A stretch of DNA of 38,649 nucleotides from Paracoccaceae bacterium (GCA_902635985.1 CACPPZ010000014.1:1-38649), one strand, 5' to 3'. Shown: positions 7,930 through 16,347, counted from the stretch's first letter. A program made the numbers and translations. The notes: generated by a model not told the origin, from the letters alone.

Positions 7930-9975
7930 TTACATTTTTATTAAAGCATCAACAGCAACGGCTCTAGAAGCTGTAACTAAAAATGGGTTTATTTCCAATT
8001 CGGACAACTCACCGCTATTCCTTACAACAAATTCCTGCAGCTTAAAAATATTCTGTATCAATTGCTCCATACTAATTGCTTTCGAGCCTCTATAACCATC
8101 AATAACTTTACCAATCTTCAAATCTTTTAGGGCTTCATTAAATTCATTTCTAGTGAATGGCATAACTAAACTTACGCTATCAGATAAAATTTCAGTCAAT
8201 GTTCCTCCAGCCGCTAGAGTAAATATGAAACCATGAGCCGGATCATTAATAATACCCACTAATAACTCAATTAGAGCGTCACCTATCATTTCTTCAATCA
8301 AGTATTCGCTATAACCCATATCATCAAAGGCCACCTTTAGTTCCTCGGTATTCTTTATATCTAGCCGAACACCTCTGCTTTCAGTTTTGTGAGATAAGCC
8401 AAGCACTTTAATAACTACCGGAAAATCAAAAGGCAGATTATCTAATAAATCTCTATTCTGAACGATAATATTTCTAGGGGTATCAATACCAATTTCAGAC
8501 AATAAGGATTTAGAATATGCCTCAGTTAACAATGAGGAACTTTGATTATTATTTGGTAAAAGCACTGGATTAATTGATATGTCTGAATCAGTCCTTTGAG
8601 TAGATGCTGCTACTATTGCCGCCAAGCCTTCATTCATACCACACAGAGGGATTAAATTTTTTCGCATTAGGTCTTTTGCTAAACTTTCTTCTATATTTTC
8701 AGAAAGCGTAGACATTAATGCTATCGGTTTTTTTATTGTTTCCTTAGTCAGAACTGCTGCTTCAATAACGCAATTCCATGCGCCAGGATCGCATAAATCA
8801 GACCTTGGGAAATCAACAATAATTATTCCAATGTCTATATTCTTATCTCGCATTATTGAAATAAATGTTTTTGCCATTTTACTGGCATCTCCCCAAATAT
8901 AGGTATGGTAATCCAATGGATTAGCCAATGCCACTTTCCCACCTAATACATTCTTAAGATTATTATTTTGTTCTTTTGTTAACTTTGGGAATAAAACCCC
9001 CTCACCGTAAGATAGATCTGCTATTAAACTCGCCTCTCCACCTGAGCAGGATACGGACGCTACGGATGAACCTGATAATCGCCCGTGACAGTGAAAAATT
9101 TTCAATGTTTCTATAAACTCCGACAGAGAGCTCACTCTTGCGACCCCAAGTCTTTTCATTAGAGCCGACGCCCCTTTATCACTCCCTGCTAGTGATGCCG
9201 TGTGAGATACCGCAGATAGCTGTGCGTGTTCTGACTTACCAATTTTTATTATAACGATTCCCTTACCGAGCCGTTCACATAAGCTTACTAACTTTTCAAA
9301 ATTTCTTATTGACCCTAGGCCCTCTACGTACAATCCCAGAGCGGTAACTCTTGTATCTTCAACAATATTCATAGCCAGTTCAGCCAATCCCAGTTGTGCT
9401 TGGTTTCCTACTGTAACTGCGAAACCTATAGGCAAACCCCGTTTTTGCATCGTTAGATTAATCATTATATTTGAGCTCTGAGTAATAATGGCAACGCCAT
9501 TATCAACATTTTGACCCCCGTGCTGGTCTGGCCATAAACAGAAATTGTCAAAATAATTTATAATTCCATAACAGTTAGGGCCCAAAATAGGCATCCGCCC
9601 AGCTGCTTCAATTAAGGCCTCTTGTAACTCATGACCATCTTCTAACTCGGTCACAGCCTCCGAGTATCCAGATGCAAAACAGACTGCCCCACCACAGTCT
9701 GCCTTTGAAAGCTGTGAAATTATGTCAACGGTAGCAATTCTGTTAACACCAACGAATGCGGCATCAATCGGTCTAGGTAAATCACTTATATTTCTGTAAG
9801 TTTCACACCCACAGAAATCGTCTTCAGATGGGTGCACTGCAAATATCTGCCCGCTGAAATTTATTTTTTTTAACTGAAAAACAATAGATTTTCCCCAAAC
9901 TCCTCCACCAATAACAACCACATTTTTTGGATTAAGAAATCTATACAAACTATTGCTCTTATTGTTATTTGTCAC
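7930..9975 (-). CDS. ADP-forming-type acyl-CoA synthetase, candidate gamma-butyrobetaine activating enzyme
   Basis: A 681-residue single-chain protein of the nucleoside-diphosphate-forming acetyl-CoA synthetase superfamily. Order of parts: CoA-binding Rossmann domain (about 10-140, with VVVIGGGVWGKS), succinyl-CoA-ligase-like flavodoxin domains (about 150-450) carrying the presumed phosphohistidine H258 in AVSHTASLAGSD, and an ATP-grasp domain (about 475-681, with FPVVIKVLGLSHKTESRGV and ELEINPF). Such enzymes make acyl-CoA, ADP and phosphate from acid, CoA and ATP. Start is a GTG at 9975 with no clear ribosome site, 16 bp after the acyl-CoA dehydrogenase gene. From its place in the operon I infer it activates gamma-butyrobetaine or crotonobetaine, where other organisms use CaiC or CaiB. 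The substrate is not shown by sequence. Confidence 0.85.
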   Translation of the reverse strand: MTNNNKSNSLYRFLNPKNVVVIGGGVWGKSIVFQLKKINFSGQIFAVHPSEDDFCGCETYRNISDLPRPIDAAFVGVNRIATVDIISQLSKADCGGAVCFASGYSEAVTELEDGHELQEALIEAAGRMPILGPNCYGIINYFDNFCLWPDQHGGQNVDNGVAIITQSSNIMINLTMQKRGLPIGFAVTVGNQAQLGLAELAMNIVEDTRVTALGLYVEGLGSIRNFEKLVSLCERLGKGIVIIKIGKSEHAQLSAVSHTASLAGSDKGASALMKRLGVARVSSLSEFIETLKIFHCHGRLSGSSVASVSCSGGEASLIADLSYGEGVLFPKLTKEQNNNLKNVLGGKVALANPLDYHTYIWGDASKMAKTFISIMRDKNIDIGIIIVDFPRSDLCDPGAWNCVIEAAVLTKETIKKPIALMSTLSENIEESLAKDLMRKNLIPLCGMNEGLAAIVAASTQRTDSDISINPVLLPNNNQSSSLLTEAYSKSLLSEIGIDTPRNIIVQNRDLLDNLPFDFPVVIKVLGLSHKTESRGVRLDIKNTEELKVAFDDMGYSEYLIEEMIGDALIELLVGIINDPAHGFIFTLAAGGTLTEILSDSVSLVMPFTRNEFNEALKDLKIGKVIDGYRGSKAISMEQLIQNIFKLQEFVVRNSGELSELEINPFLVTASRAVAVDALIKM

Positions 9976-9991
9976 TCTATATATCGCAATT

Positions 9992-11152
9992 TTATGAGCC
10001 GAGCGGTCTCAGTAGCTCTCTACTAATTATGTGCTTTTGGATTTCTGAAGTGCCATCCCAAATGCGCTCCACTCGCGCATCACGCCAAAACCTCTCAATA
10101 GGATAATCATTCATAAGCCCCATGCCCCCATGTATTTGTAAGGTGACATCAGTGACCCGTGCAAGCATTTCTGAAGCATAAAGTTTGGCAGAGGCAATTT
10201 CTCTATTGGCATTTAAACCTTGATCTAATTTCCATGCAGAATTTAATGTAAGAAGATCTGCAGCATCAATTTCAGTTATCATGTCTGCTAACTGAAAGCT
10301 AATTCCTTGAAATTTTCCAATACTTTTACCAAATTGCTTACGTTCGGCGCTGTAATTTATAGCATATTCAAAACAACGCCTGGCTCGGCCTACGGACATA
10401 GTGGCAACGGTAATTCGAGTAGCATATAGCCAAGTATTCATTACTGCGAAACCACCATCTACTTCTCCTAAAACCTGTTCATTTGATAACCGGCAATTAT
10501 CAAATTCAAGGATCATATTGTTATAACCTCTATGACTTACCGACTTATATCCATCACGTATTGTAAAACCCGCGGTCCCTCTATCAACTAAAAATGCTGT
10601 AATTCGCTTCTTGGGACCTTTAGCGGTTTCATCCTCACCAGTAGCAGCAAATACGATTACAAAATCCGCATGGTCGGCTCCTGAAATAAAATGTTTCACA
10701 CCATTTAACAGCCAATCACCACCATCACGAATAGCAGAGCATTTCATTCCCCTTACATCTGATCCAGCGTCTGGTTCCGTCATCGCCAGCGCATCCATTT
10801 TTTCACCTCTCACGGCGGGAAACAAATATTTCTCTCTTTGATCGCCTGTGCACGCCATTAGGATATTTTGTGGACGTCCAAAAAAGTGATTAAGCGCCAT
10901 TGACGCTCGTCCTAACTCACGCTCAACCAAGGCAAATTCTAAATGATTTAAACCGGCGCAGCCAACTTCGATTGGAAAATTACATGCATAAAAGCCCAAA
11001 TCTATTGTTTTTCTCTTAATCTCCTCGGCAACTTCTTTAGGGACTATTCCAGTAGTTTCTACATCACTTTCAAAGGGATAAATTTCATTTTCAACAAAGT
11101 TTCTGACAGTATCAACTATCATTTGCTGTTCTTCGGATAATCCAAAATTCAT
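9992..11152 (-). CDS. acyl-CoA dehydrogenase, candidate gamma-butyrobetainyl-CoA dehydrogenase
   Basis: FAD-dependent acyl-CoA dehydrogenase of 386 residues, full length for the family. Motifs include ALAMTEPDAGSDVRGM (about 121-136), the ERKQFGKSIGKFQGISF stretch (270-286), LQIHGGMGLMNDYPIERFWRDA (338-359) and ERIWDGTSEIQKHI (362-375). In the last motif an aspartate (D366) stands where many family members have the catalytic Glu of YEGT. In this operon the likely step is gamma-butyrobetainyl-CoA to crotonobetainyl-CoA, the product then being hydrated by CaiD. It lies 7 bp after the carnitine dehydrogenase gene. The electron acceptor should be electron-transfer flavoprotein, not encoded here. 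The family call is firm, the substrate inferred. Confidence 0.9.
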   Translation of the reverse strand: MNFGLSEEQQMIVDTVRNFVENEIYPFESDVETTGIVPKEVAEEIKRKTIDLGFYACNFPIEVGCAGLNHLEFALVERELGRASMALNHFFGRPQNILMACTGDQREKYLFPAVRGEKMDALAMTEPDAGSDVRGMKCSAIRDGGDWLLNGVKHFISGADHADFVIVFAATGEDETAKGPKKRITAFLVDRGTAGFTIRDGYKSVSHRGYNNMILEFDNCRLSNEQVLGEVDGGFAVMNTWLYATRITVATMSVGRARRCFEYAINYSAERKQFGKSIGKFQGISFQLADMITEIDAADLLTLNSAWKLDQGLNANREIASAKLYASEMLARVTDVTLQIHGGMGLMNDYPIERFWRDARVERIWDGTSEIQKHIISRELLRPLGS

Positions 11153-11159
11153 AACTCAC

Positions 11160-12557
11160 CTATTTGAATATTCTTTGTAATTTTTTCGCAACATCACCCA
11201 CTGGCTCACATGATTTTCGCGTATTTAGATTCACATGAAGTAGAAATTGCTCGCAGGTCGCAAGATGGACTTTATCTGCTTTTCGTTTCATCGTATGAAA
11301 AAGCTTGAGCTTTTTCCCCTCAACCAGAAGCACGGATGTATCCACATATATATTTTCACCAGCTAATGTTTCATCTAAATACTTTATATGGTTTTCCACT
11401 GTAAAATAACTATGACCAGAAGCTATGTAATGAGAATCAACACCTACCGAAGATAAAAACCCATCGGCTGCATCCGAAAAAACTTGACCATATCTACCCT
11501 CGTTCATGTGACCATTATAGTCCGTCCAGTCAACGGGAATAACCCTTTCTACACTTACGAGCATTTTATTTTTTAAAGTTTTATCGTCAGAAATCATTTT
11601 TTCATGAGCGGCAATTAAACTACCAGCAGCAAAATTTTGCTGTTTCAGACTACGTAAAATGGCAATTAAATTTTTGTCCCTAATTCGTTCAAGCTCACGG
11701 ATTGATTTATCACCTGACTGAATATCAGACTGGGACGCTATTTTTTCCACAAGCTCATCAGTCAGGTCAGGAACATCCATTAGCTTTGTCCAAGGCCATT
11801 GCAAGCATGGACCAAATTGCGATAAAAAGTGTTGCATGCCAGCTTTACCACCAGCAATTCTATATGTTTCAAACAGGCCCATTTGTGCCCATCGAAGACC
11901 AAAGCCATATCGAATTGCATTGTCTATTTCTGAGGTAGTAGCAATATCATCTTTAATTAACCACAAAGCTTCTCGCCAAACAGCTTCAAGAAATCTGTCA
12001 GCCAAATGAGCATCAATTTCTTTTCTAACATGTAGTGGAAAAAAACCTAATTTTGTCAAAATTTCCATCGCCCTTGTTATGTCACTAGCCGTCGTTTTAT
12101 TACTTCCCACAACCTCAATTAAGGGCAACAAATAAACTGGATTGAATGGGTGACAAACGATTATTTGTTTGGGTGCTTTAGAATTTTCTTGAAGTTCTGA
12201 AGGCTTAAATCCCGAAGTGGAGGAAGCAATTATAGCTGTCTCAAGACAAGATGTTTGAATTTCGTCATAGACAAGATGTTTAATCTTCAATCTCTCCGGA
12301 ACACTTTCTTGTATCCAGTCTGCACCAACAACAGCCTCAGCAATACTTTCACAAAATTTTATTTTGCCCTCTTTAGGCAACTGAGATTCGTAAAGCATTG
12401 GGAGAGCAAAACGCGCATTATCAATAACTTCTAATAGAGTTTTTTCTGCATTTGAATCTGGATCGTAAACATAAACATCCAAACCGTTTAATAAAAATCT
12501 GGCGGCCCAGCCACCACCGATTACTCCACCACCGATAATTGCGACCTTTTTAATCAT
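11160..12557 (-). CDS. lcdH: L-carnitine dehydrogenase fused to a hot-dog thioesterase
   Basis: Two-domain protein of 465 residues. Residues 1-180 form an NAD-binding 3-hydroxyacyl-CoA-dehydrogenase-like domain (KKVAIIGGGVIGGGWAARF, GGGVIGGG at 9-16; catalytic His in IVCHPFNP, H136). A helical C-terminal dehydrogenase domain follows to about 285. After a linker, about 330-460 is a 4-hydroxybenzoyl-CoA-thioesterase-like hot-dog domain (PVDWTDYNGHMNEGRYGQVF). Proteins of this fused design are known L-carnitine 3-dehydrogenases, oxidising carnitine to 3-dehydrocarnitine; the thioesterase half could release carnitine from carnitinyl-CoA. I favour the ATG at 12557, with GAGG 13 nt upstream and the family-like N-terminus MIKKVAIIGG; an ATG at 12581 adds eight residues. 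Confidence 0.9.
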   Translation of the reverse strand: MIKKVAIIGGGVIGGGWAARFLLNGLDVYVYDPDSNAEKTLLEVIDNARFALPMLYESQLPKEGKIKFCESIAEAVVGADWIQESVPERLKIKHLVYDEIQTSCLETAIIASSTSGFKPSELQENSKAPKQIIVCHPFNPVYLLPLIEVVGSNKTTASDITRAMEILTKLGFFPLHVRKEIDAHLADRFLEAVWREALWLIKDDIATTSEIDNAIRYGFGLRWAQMGLFETYRIAGGKAGMQHFLSQFGPCLQWPWTKLMDVPDLTDELVEKIASQSDIQSGDKSIRELERIRDKNLIAILRSLKQQNFAAGSLIAAHEKMISDDKTLKNKMLVSVERVIPVDWTDYNGHMNEGRYGQVFSDAADGFLSSVGVDSHYIASGHSYFTVENHIKYLDETLAGENIYVDTSVLLVEGKKLKLFHTMKRKADKVHLATCEQFLLHVNLNTRKSCEPVGDVAKKLQRIFK

Positions 12558-12586
12558 TTCTAATGCCAAATCCTCATACACTATAA

Positions 12587-13348
12587 TTACACAGTCCGTT
12601 CTGTATATCCATCAATAGCTATAGCTTGACCAGTTATCATGGAGGCTTTTTCACTGGCTAAAAATATTGCCATATTTACAACATCTTCCTCACTAACAAA
12701 ACTTCTCATTGCAGTGCCCTCAGAGTATACTTTTCTAAGCGCATCTTCCGAAACCCCGGAAGCCTCGCTTTCCATTGACAAAACTCGTTCCATTCTCACT
12801 CCATTTACAGCACCTGGGCATATCGCATTAACACGCACGCCATAATCACCTAGCTCCATAGCCATCGATTTAGTAAGGCCAACGATACCCCACTTTGCAG
12901 CAACATATGGAGAACGATTAGGCACACCGAACAAACCTGAAGTAGATGAAGTGAAAATAATTGATCCAGTTTTTTGTTTCTTCATTACTCCCGACGCCCA
13001 AGACGCACTATGGAATGCTCCAAACAAATTTACTTCAACACATCTCTTCCAATCTTTGTGATCAATTTGATCAACTGACCCGGCCGGACCTCCCACGCCA
13101 GCATTTGCATGCATAACATCGACCCCCTTAAACTCATCAAGTATCCGACAATGAAAACTTTCCATTTGACCACCGTCAGACACATCAGCGCAATAAGAAA
13201 TAGCTATTTTATAATTTTTAGAAACCTTCTTGATCAATGCCATATCGCTATCGCAAATCGCAACCTGTGCGCCCTCCTCGATATACCGTCTAGCAAGTGC
13301 TAACCCAATACCACTTCCTCCCCCCGTGATAACTACGCGACGAGACAT
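12587..13348 (-). CDS. short-chain dehydrogenase/reductase of the carnitine operon
   Basis: Classical SDR of 253 residues. It has the cofactor motif TGGGSGIG (8-15), an acidic D33 after the second strand that points to NAD rather than NADP, NAG at 82-84, and the catalytic residues S135, Y148 and K152 (YVAAK). The C-terminus ends with the usual GQAIAIDGY. It sits 1 bp after the BKACE gene and just ahead of lcdH, so it belongs to the same transcript. None of the six pathway steps I can draw needs it. Possible roles are D-carnitine oxidation, 3-hydroxybutyrate/acetoacetate interconversion, or action on another quaternary amine. I cannot assign a substrate. Confidence 0.85.
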   Translation of the reverse strand: MSRRVVITGGGSGIGLALARRYIEEGAQVAICDSDMALIKKVSKNYKIAISYCADVSDGGQMESFHCRILDEFKGVDVMHANAGVGGPAGSVDQIDHKDWKRCVEVNLFGAFHSASWASGVMKKQKTGSIIFTSSTSGLFGVPNRSPYVAAKWGIVGLTKSMAMELGDYGVRVNAICPGAVNGVRMERVLSMESEASGVSEDALRKVYSEGTAMRSFVSEEDVVNMAIFLASEKASMITGQAIAIDGYTERTV

Positions 13349-13349
13349 T

Positions 13350-14261
13350 TTAAAAACTCGGGGAGCGTTTGTTCAATTTTAACTTACTTCTTACTTGCTC
13401 TGCATTCATAAGTTCTGCACCCATTTGTTCAATTATAATTTTTGCCCTTTCAACCAGTTGCTCGTTCGTTGCTAAAACACCTTTCCTTAGCCACAAATTA
13501 TCCTCCAGCCCAACCCGTACATTTCCCCCGGCCAACACCGCTGCTGCCACATAAGCCATTTGATTTCGCCCTAAAGAAAAAGCTGAAAATGTCCAGTCTT
13601 GTGGAACATTATTTACCATTGCCATAAATGTATTTAAATCATCAGGAGCCCCCCAAGGAACACCCATACAAAGCTGAACCAAAGCATCAGGAGCTATAAT
13701 TTCTTCTGATACTAACTGTTTGGCAAACCATAAGTGCCCCGTATCGAAAGCTTCAATCTCCGGCTTTACCCCAAGCTCAGTCATCATTCCTCCCATCGAG
13801 CGCAACATTCCAGGCGTATTAGTCATAACGTAATCCGCCTCCGCAAAATTCATTGTTCCACAGTCGAGAGTACAAACTTCAGGTAAACATTCTGCTATAT
13901 GAGCAACCCGTTCTTCGGCACTAATCATGTCAGTTCCTTTTGCCAATGGTAACGGTGAATTTGTTCCTCCCATAACTAAATCTCCACCCATCCCCGCAGT
14001 TAAATTTAAAACGACATCAACTGCAGACGAGCGAATCCTATCTGTTACTTCTCGGTAGTAGGCTAAATCACGACTTGGAGCGCCAGTCTTAGGATCTCTT
14101 ACGTGACAATGAACTATAGCAGCTCCCGCCTTCGCTGCAAGAACAGCACTGTCAGCAATCTCCTTTGGACTCCGAGGCACAAATTTACTTCTATCCTGCG
14201 TACCTCCCGATCCTGTTACAGCGCATGTAATAAAGACTTTTTTACTGAAATTTAAGGGCAT
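13350..14261 (-). CDS. BKACE-family beta-keto acid cleavage enzyme, candidate dehydrocarnitine cleavage enzyme
   Basis: A 303-residue TIM-barrel member of the beta-keto acid cleavage (BKACE, formerly DUF849/Kce) family. These enzymes use a bound metal to condense a beta-keto acid with acetyl-CoA and cleave it to acetoacetyl-CoA plus a new acid. The metal ligands H51 and H53 are visible in IVHCHVRDP; the N-terminus KKVFITCAVTGSGG and the segment VCTLDCGTMNF are also family-like. Next to L-carnitine dehydrogenase the expected substrate is 3-dehydrocarnitine, giving glycine betaine and acetoacetyl-CoA, as known for BKACE proteins in such operons. It is the first gene of the six-gene operon. Confidence 0.9.
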   Translation of the reverse strand: MPLNFSKKVFITCAVTGSGGTQDRSKFVPRSPKEIADSAVLAAKAGAAIVHCHVRDPKTGAPSRDLAYYREVTDRIRSSAVDVVLNLTAGMGGDLVMGGTNSPLPLAKGTDMISAEERVAHIAECLPEVCTLDCGTMNFAEADYVMTNTPGMLRSMGGMMTELGVKPEIEAFDTGHLWFAKQLVSEEIIAPDALVQLCMGVPWGAPDDLNTFMAMVNNVPQDWTFSAFSLGRNQMAYVAAAVLAGGNVRVGLEDNLWLRKGVLATNEQLVERAKIIIEQMGAELMNAEQVRSKLKLNKRSPSF

Positions 14262-14284
14262 TTTTAACTTTCTAAAATTATATG

Positions 14285-14366
14285 AAGCTATGTTTAATAT
14301 AACTAAAAAGGTCTCAGTTATTAAGAAGAAATTACGGTAATATATAACGAATTACCGACATAGCTT
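14285..14366 (-). promoter_or_regulatory. nested inverted repeats in the carnitine-operon promoter region
   Basis: In the 185 bp gap between rlmE and the BKACE gene, CGGTAAT (14335-14341) and ATTACCG (14351-14357) form a perfect 7 bp inverted repeat with a 9 bp spacer. The spacer plus flank carries TATATA, a plausible -10 box on the minus strand. Around this, AAGCTATGT (14285-14293) and ACATAGCTT (14358-14366) form a second perfect 9 bp inverted repeat; a further ATAGCTT lies at 14423-14429. The layout suits an operator overlapping the promoter of the operon starting at 14261. No -35 element is convincing and no regulator gene is adjacent. Confidence 0.45.
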
Positions 14367-14446
14367 TTAAGTTCAATATCAGAACTTCACTAATCTTTTA
14401 ATTTTAAACTATTCTAAACAGATAGCTTACTAGTTATTTCAGTTAA

Positions 14447-15196
14447 CTAATTCTCTCCGCTCGCCCTATAACCTAGCGCAACAACAAATTTCTCAGAACT
14501 ATCTGAACGACTGCTTGGGGGTTTAAAGTGTAAAACTTTTCTAAAACGGTTCTTTAAGATCTTCTGCAATTCGCCCTCAGCTCCACCAGCCAGGACTTTA
14601 GCGACAAAGGCACCGTCTAATTCTAGAACATCAAAAGCAAAAAATGCTGCTGCTTCACAAAGAGCCATAATTCTCAAATGATCAGTTTTTTTGTGCCCTG
14701 AAGAGGGTGCCGCCATATCGGAGATTACAACTGAAGCTTTACCCCCCAAAAAGTCTTTAATTTTCATATCGGCATCATTCGATAAAAAATCTAACTGATA
14801 CAAATGCACGCCAGGGATTGGTTCGACTTCTTGCAAGTCAATTCCAATAACTTGACCAATATCTTGGCCTTTTTGGTTTCCCAGAACATTGACCCGGCTA
14901 GATACGACCTGACACCAACCACCTGGCGCGCATCCCAGATCAATCACTCTAGACCCAGGTTTTAGAAATTTAAACTTATCGTCAAGCTCCATTATTTTAT
15001 AGGCCGCTCTACCTCTATATCCCTCGGCTTTTGCTCTTTTGACATAAGGATCATTAAGCTGCCTTTGCAGCCATTTTACTTGCGAAACAGTTTTGCCACG
15101 AGCACTTTTTACAGTAGCTTTTAATTCTCTTTGTCCTCGTCCAGAATTTTTTTTGTTGCCTGGCAATCTTTCATATCCTACCGCTACTGTTACCAT
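14447..15196 (-). CDS. rlmE: 23S rRNA 2'-O-ribose U2552 methyltransferase RlmE
   Basis: SAM-dependent methyltransferase of 249 residues of the RrmJ/FtsJ family, which methylates U2552 of 23S rRNA in the large ribosomal subunit. The K-D-K-E catalytic set is complete: K67 (AAYKIMELD), D160 (ISDMAAP), K200 (FVAKVLAG) and E235 (SSEKFVVA); the last three have the E. coli spacing. The SAM site is DLGCAPGGW (86-94). A basic N-terminal extension of about 30 residues precedes the E. coli-like part, normal for alphaproteobacteria. It lies 26 bp after the Ppx/GppA gene on the same strand and is probably cotranscribed with it. Confidence 0.96.
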   Translation of the reverse strand: MVTVAVGYERLPGNKKNSGRGQRELKATVKSARGKTVSQVKWLQRQLNDPYVKRAKAEGYRGRAAYKIMELDDKFKFLKPGSRVIDLGCAPGGWCQVVSSRVNVLGNQKGQDIGQVIGIDLQEVEPIPGVHLYQLDFLSNDADMKIKDFLGGKASVVISDMAAPSSGHKKTDHLRIMALCEAAAFFAFDVLELDGAFVAKVLAGGAEGELQKILKNRFRKVLHFKPPSSRSDSSEKFVVALGYRASGEN

Positions 15197-15222
15197 TAAC
15201 AGACAAAATTAATTCTCCGCTA

Positions 15223-16347
15223 TCAAGCAGATCCTTCTATCAATCCGTCTGCACACATTTGTGCGTATAGTAAGCCTTCTCTCAATCCACGGTCTGCAAC
15301 CGATAGTCGGTCAGTTGGCCAACAGCGTAAAAGCGCCTGAAGAATAGCCGATCCTGACATAATTAAAGCATGGCGGTCACTTCCTATTCTTGGATCATTC
15401 CGACGCCCATCTGGACCAAGTTCCAAATAAGCATTTATCACCCTATTTATTTGCTCAGAACTCATTCTAAGTCCATCCACTTTTGTGCGGTCATATCTTT
15501 TTAGACCGAGATGACTGGATGCAACTGTTGTCACGGTTCCAGAAGTTCCTATAACCTGAAATGCTTGCCGCTCTTCCGAATTTTTTAAAGGAGCAAAGTC
15601 ATAAGGAGCAAAATCAGCTAATTTTTCCTCAAAATAACAACTCATCAGTGCATAACGAGCAGCGTCATCCTCCACGTCCCTAAATTGGTCACGCAAAGTC
15701 GCGACACCAAGAGGCACGGAAATCCAATCAATAACTTTGGCGGCTGGAAACGGACCGTTAAAGTCATTAAAGCCAGCATGTAATCTCATTATTGACCTAG
15801 CCCTATCCCAGCTTGGCACTGAACTCAAATCAATCCATACTAACTCGGTTGAACCACCCCCAATATCAACCACCAACAGCTGCTCTGTTTTTGTACTAAC
15901 GAGAGGCGCACACGAAATTACAGCTAAACGCGCCTCCTCCTCTGGCTTTATAATTTCCAGACTTAATCCAGTCTCTTTTTTAACGGCCAAGATAAAATCA
16001 TTTGCGTTTGTTGCTCTCCGGCAAGCCTCAGTAGCCACTAATCGCATCCTGCGAACTTTGTGCTTTTTCAACTTTTGTTTGCAAACACGGAGAGCCTGAA
16101 TGGTTCGATGCATAGACATTTTACTCAACCGCCCACTACGCTCGAGACCAGCTCCTAATTGAACAGTCCTTGAAAAACTATCCACAACATGAAATTGACT
16201 ACCCTTTGATTGGGCAACCAACATTCTACAACTATTTGTACCCAAATCCAACGCTGCATATAAGTCAGTTGGACTGGGTGATGTAGGTGAGGCGTCCTCG
16301 ACCACCTTCGGGAAAACATCCACACCTTTTGGACGCTTGGGCGCCAT
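15223..16347 (-). CDS. Ppx/GppA-family exopolyphosphatase/guanosine pentaphosphatase
   Basis: ASKHA-fold phosphatase of 374 residues. The family hydrolyses polyphosphate ends and/or pppGpp. Visible motifs are the first phosphate loop AALDLGTNSCRMLVA (about 31-45), VATEACRRA, and the second loop LLVVDIGGGSTELVW. The length matches short Ppx/GppA proteins that lack the C-terminal HD-like domain of E. coli Ppx. The N-terminal 28 residues are Pro/Ser/Lys-rich and unconserved. Neighbouring rlmE just downstream is a common alphaproteobacterial pairing. Whether polyphosphate or pppGpp is the main substrate cannot be read from sequence. Confidence 0.92.
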   Translation of the reverse strand: MAPKRPKGVDVFPKVVEDASPTSPSPTDLYAALDLGTNSCRMLVAQSKGSQFHVVDSFSRTVQLGAGLERSGRLSKMSMHRTIQALRVCKQKLKKHKVRRMRLVATEACRRATNANDFILAVKKETGLSLEIIKPEEEARLAVISCAPLVSTKTEQLLVVDIGGGSTELVWIDLSSVPSWDRARSIMRLHAGFNDFNGPFPAAKVIDWISVPLGVATLRDQFRDVEDDAARYALMSCYFEEKLADFAPYDFAPLKNSEERQAFQVIGTSGTVTTVASSHLGLKRYDRTKVDGLRMSSEQINRVINAYLELGPDGRRNDPRIGSDRHALIMSGSAILQALLRCWPTDRLSVADRGLREGLLYAQMCADGLIEGSA

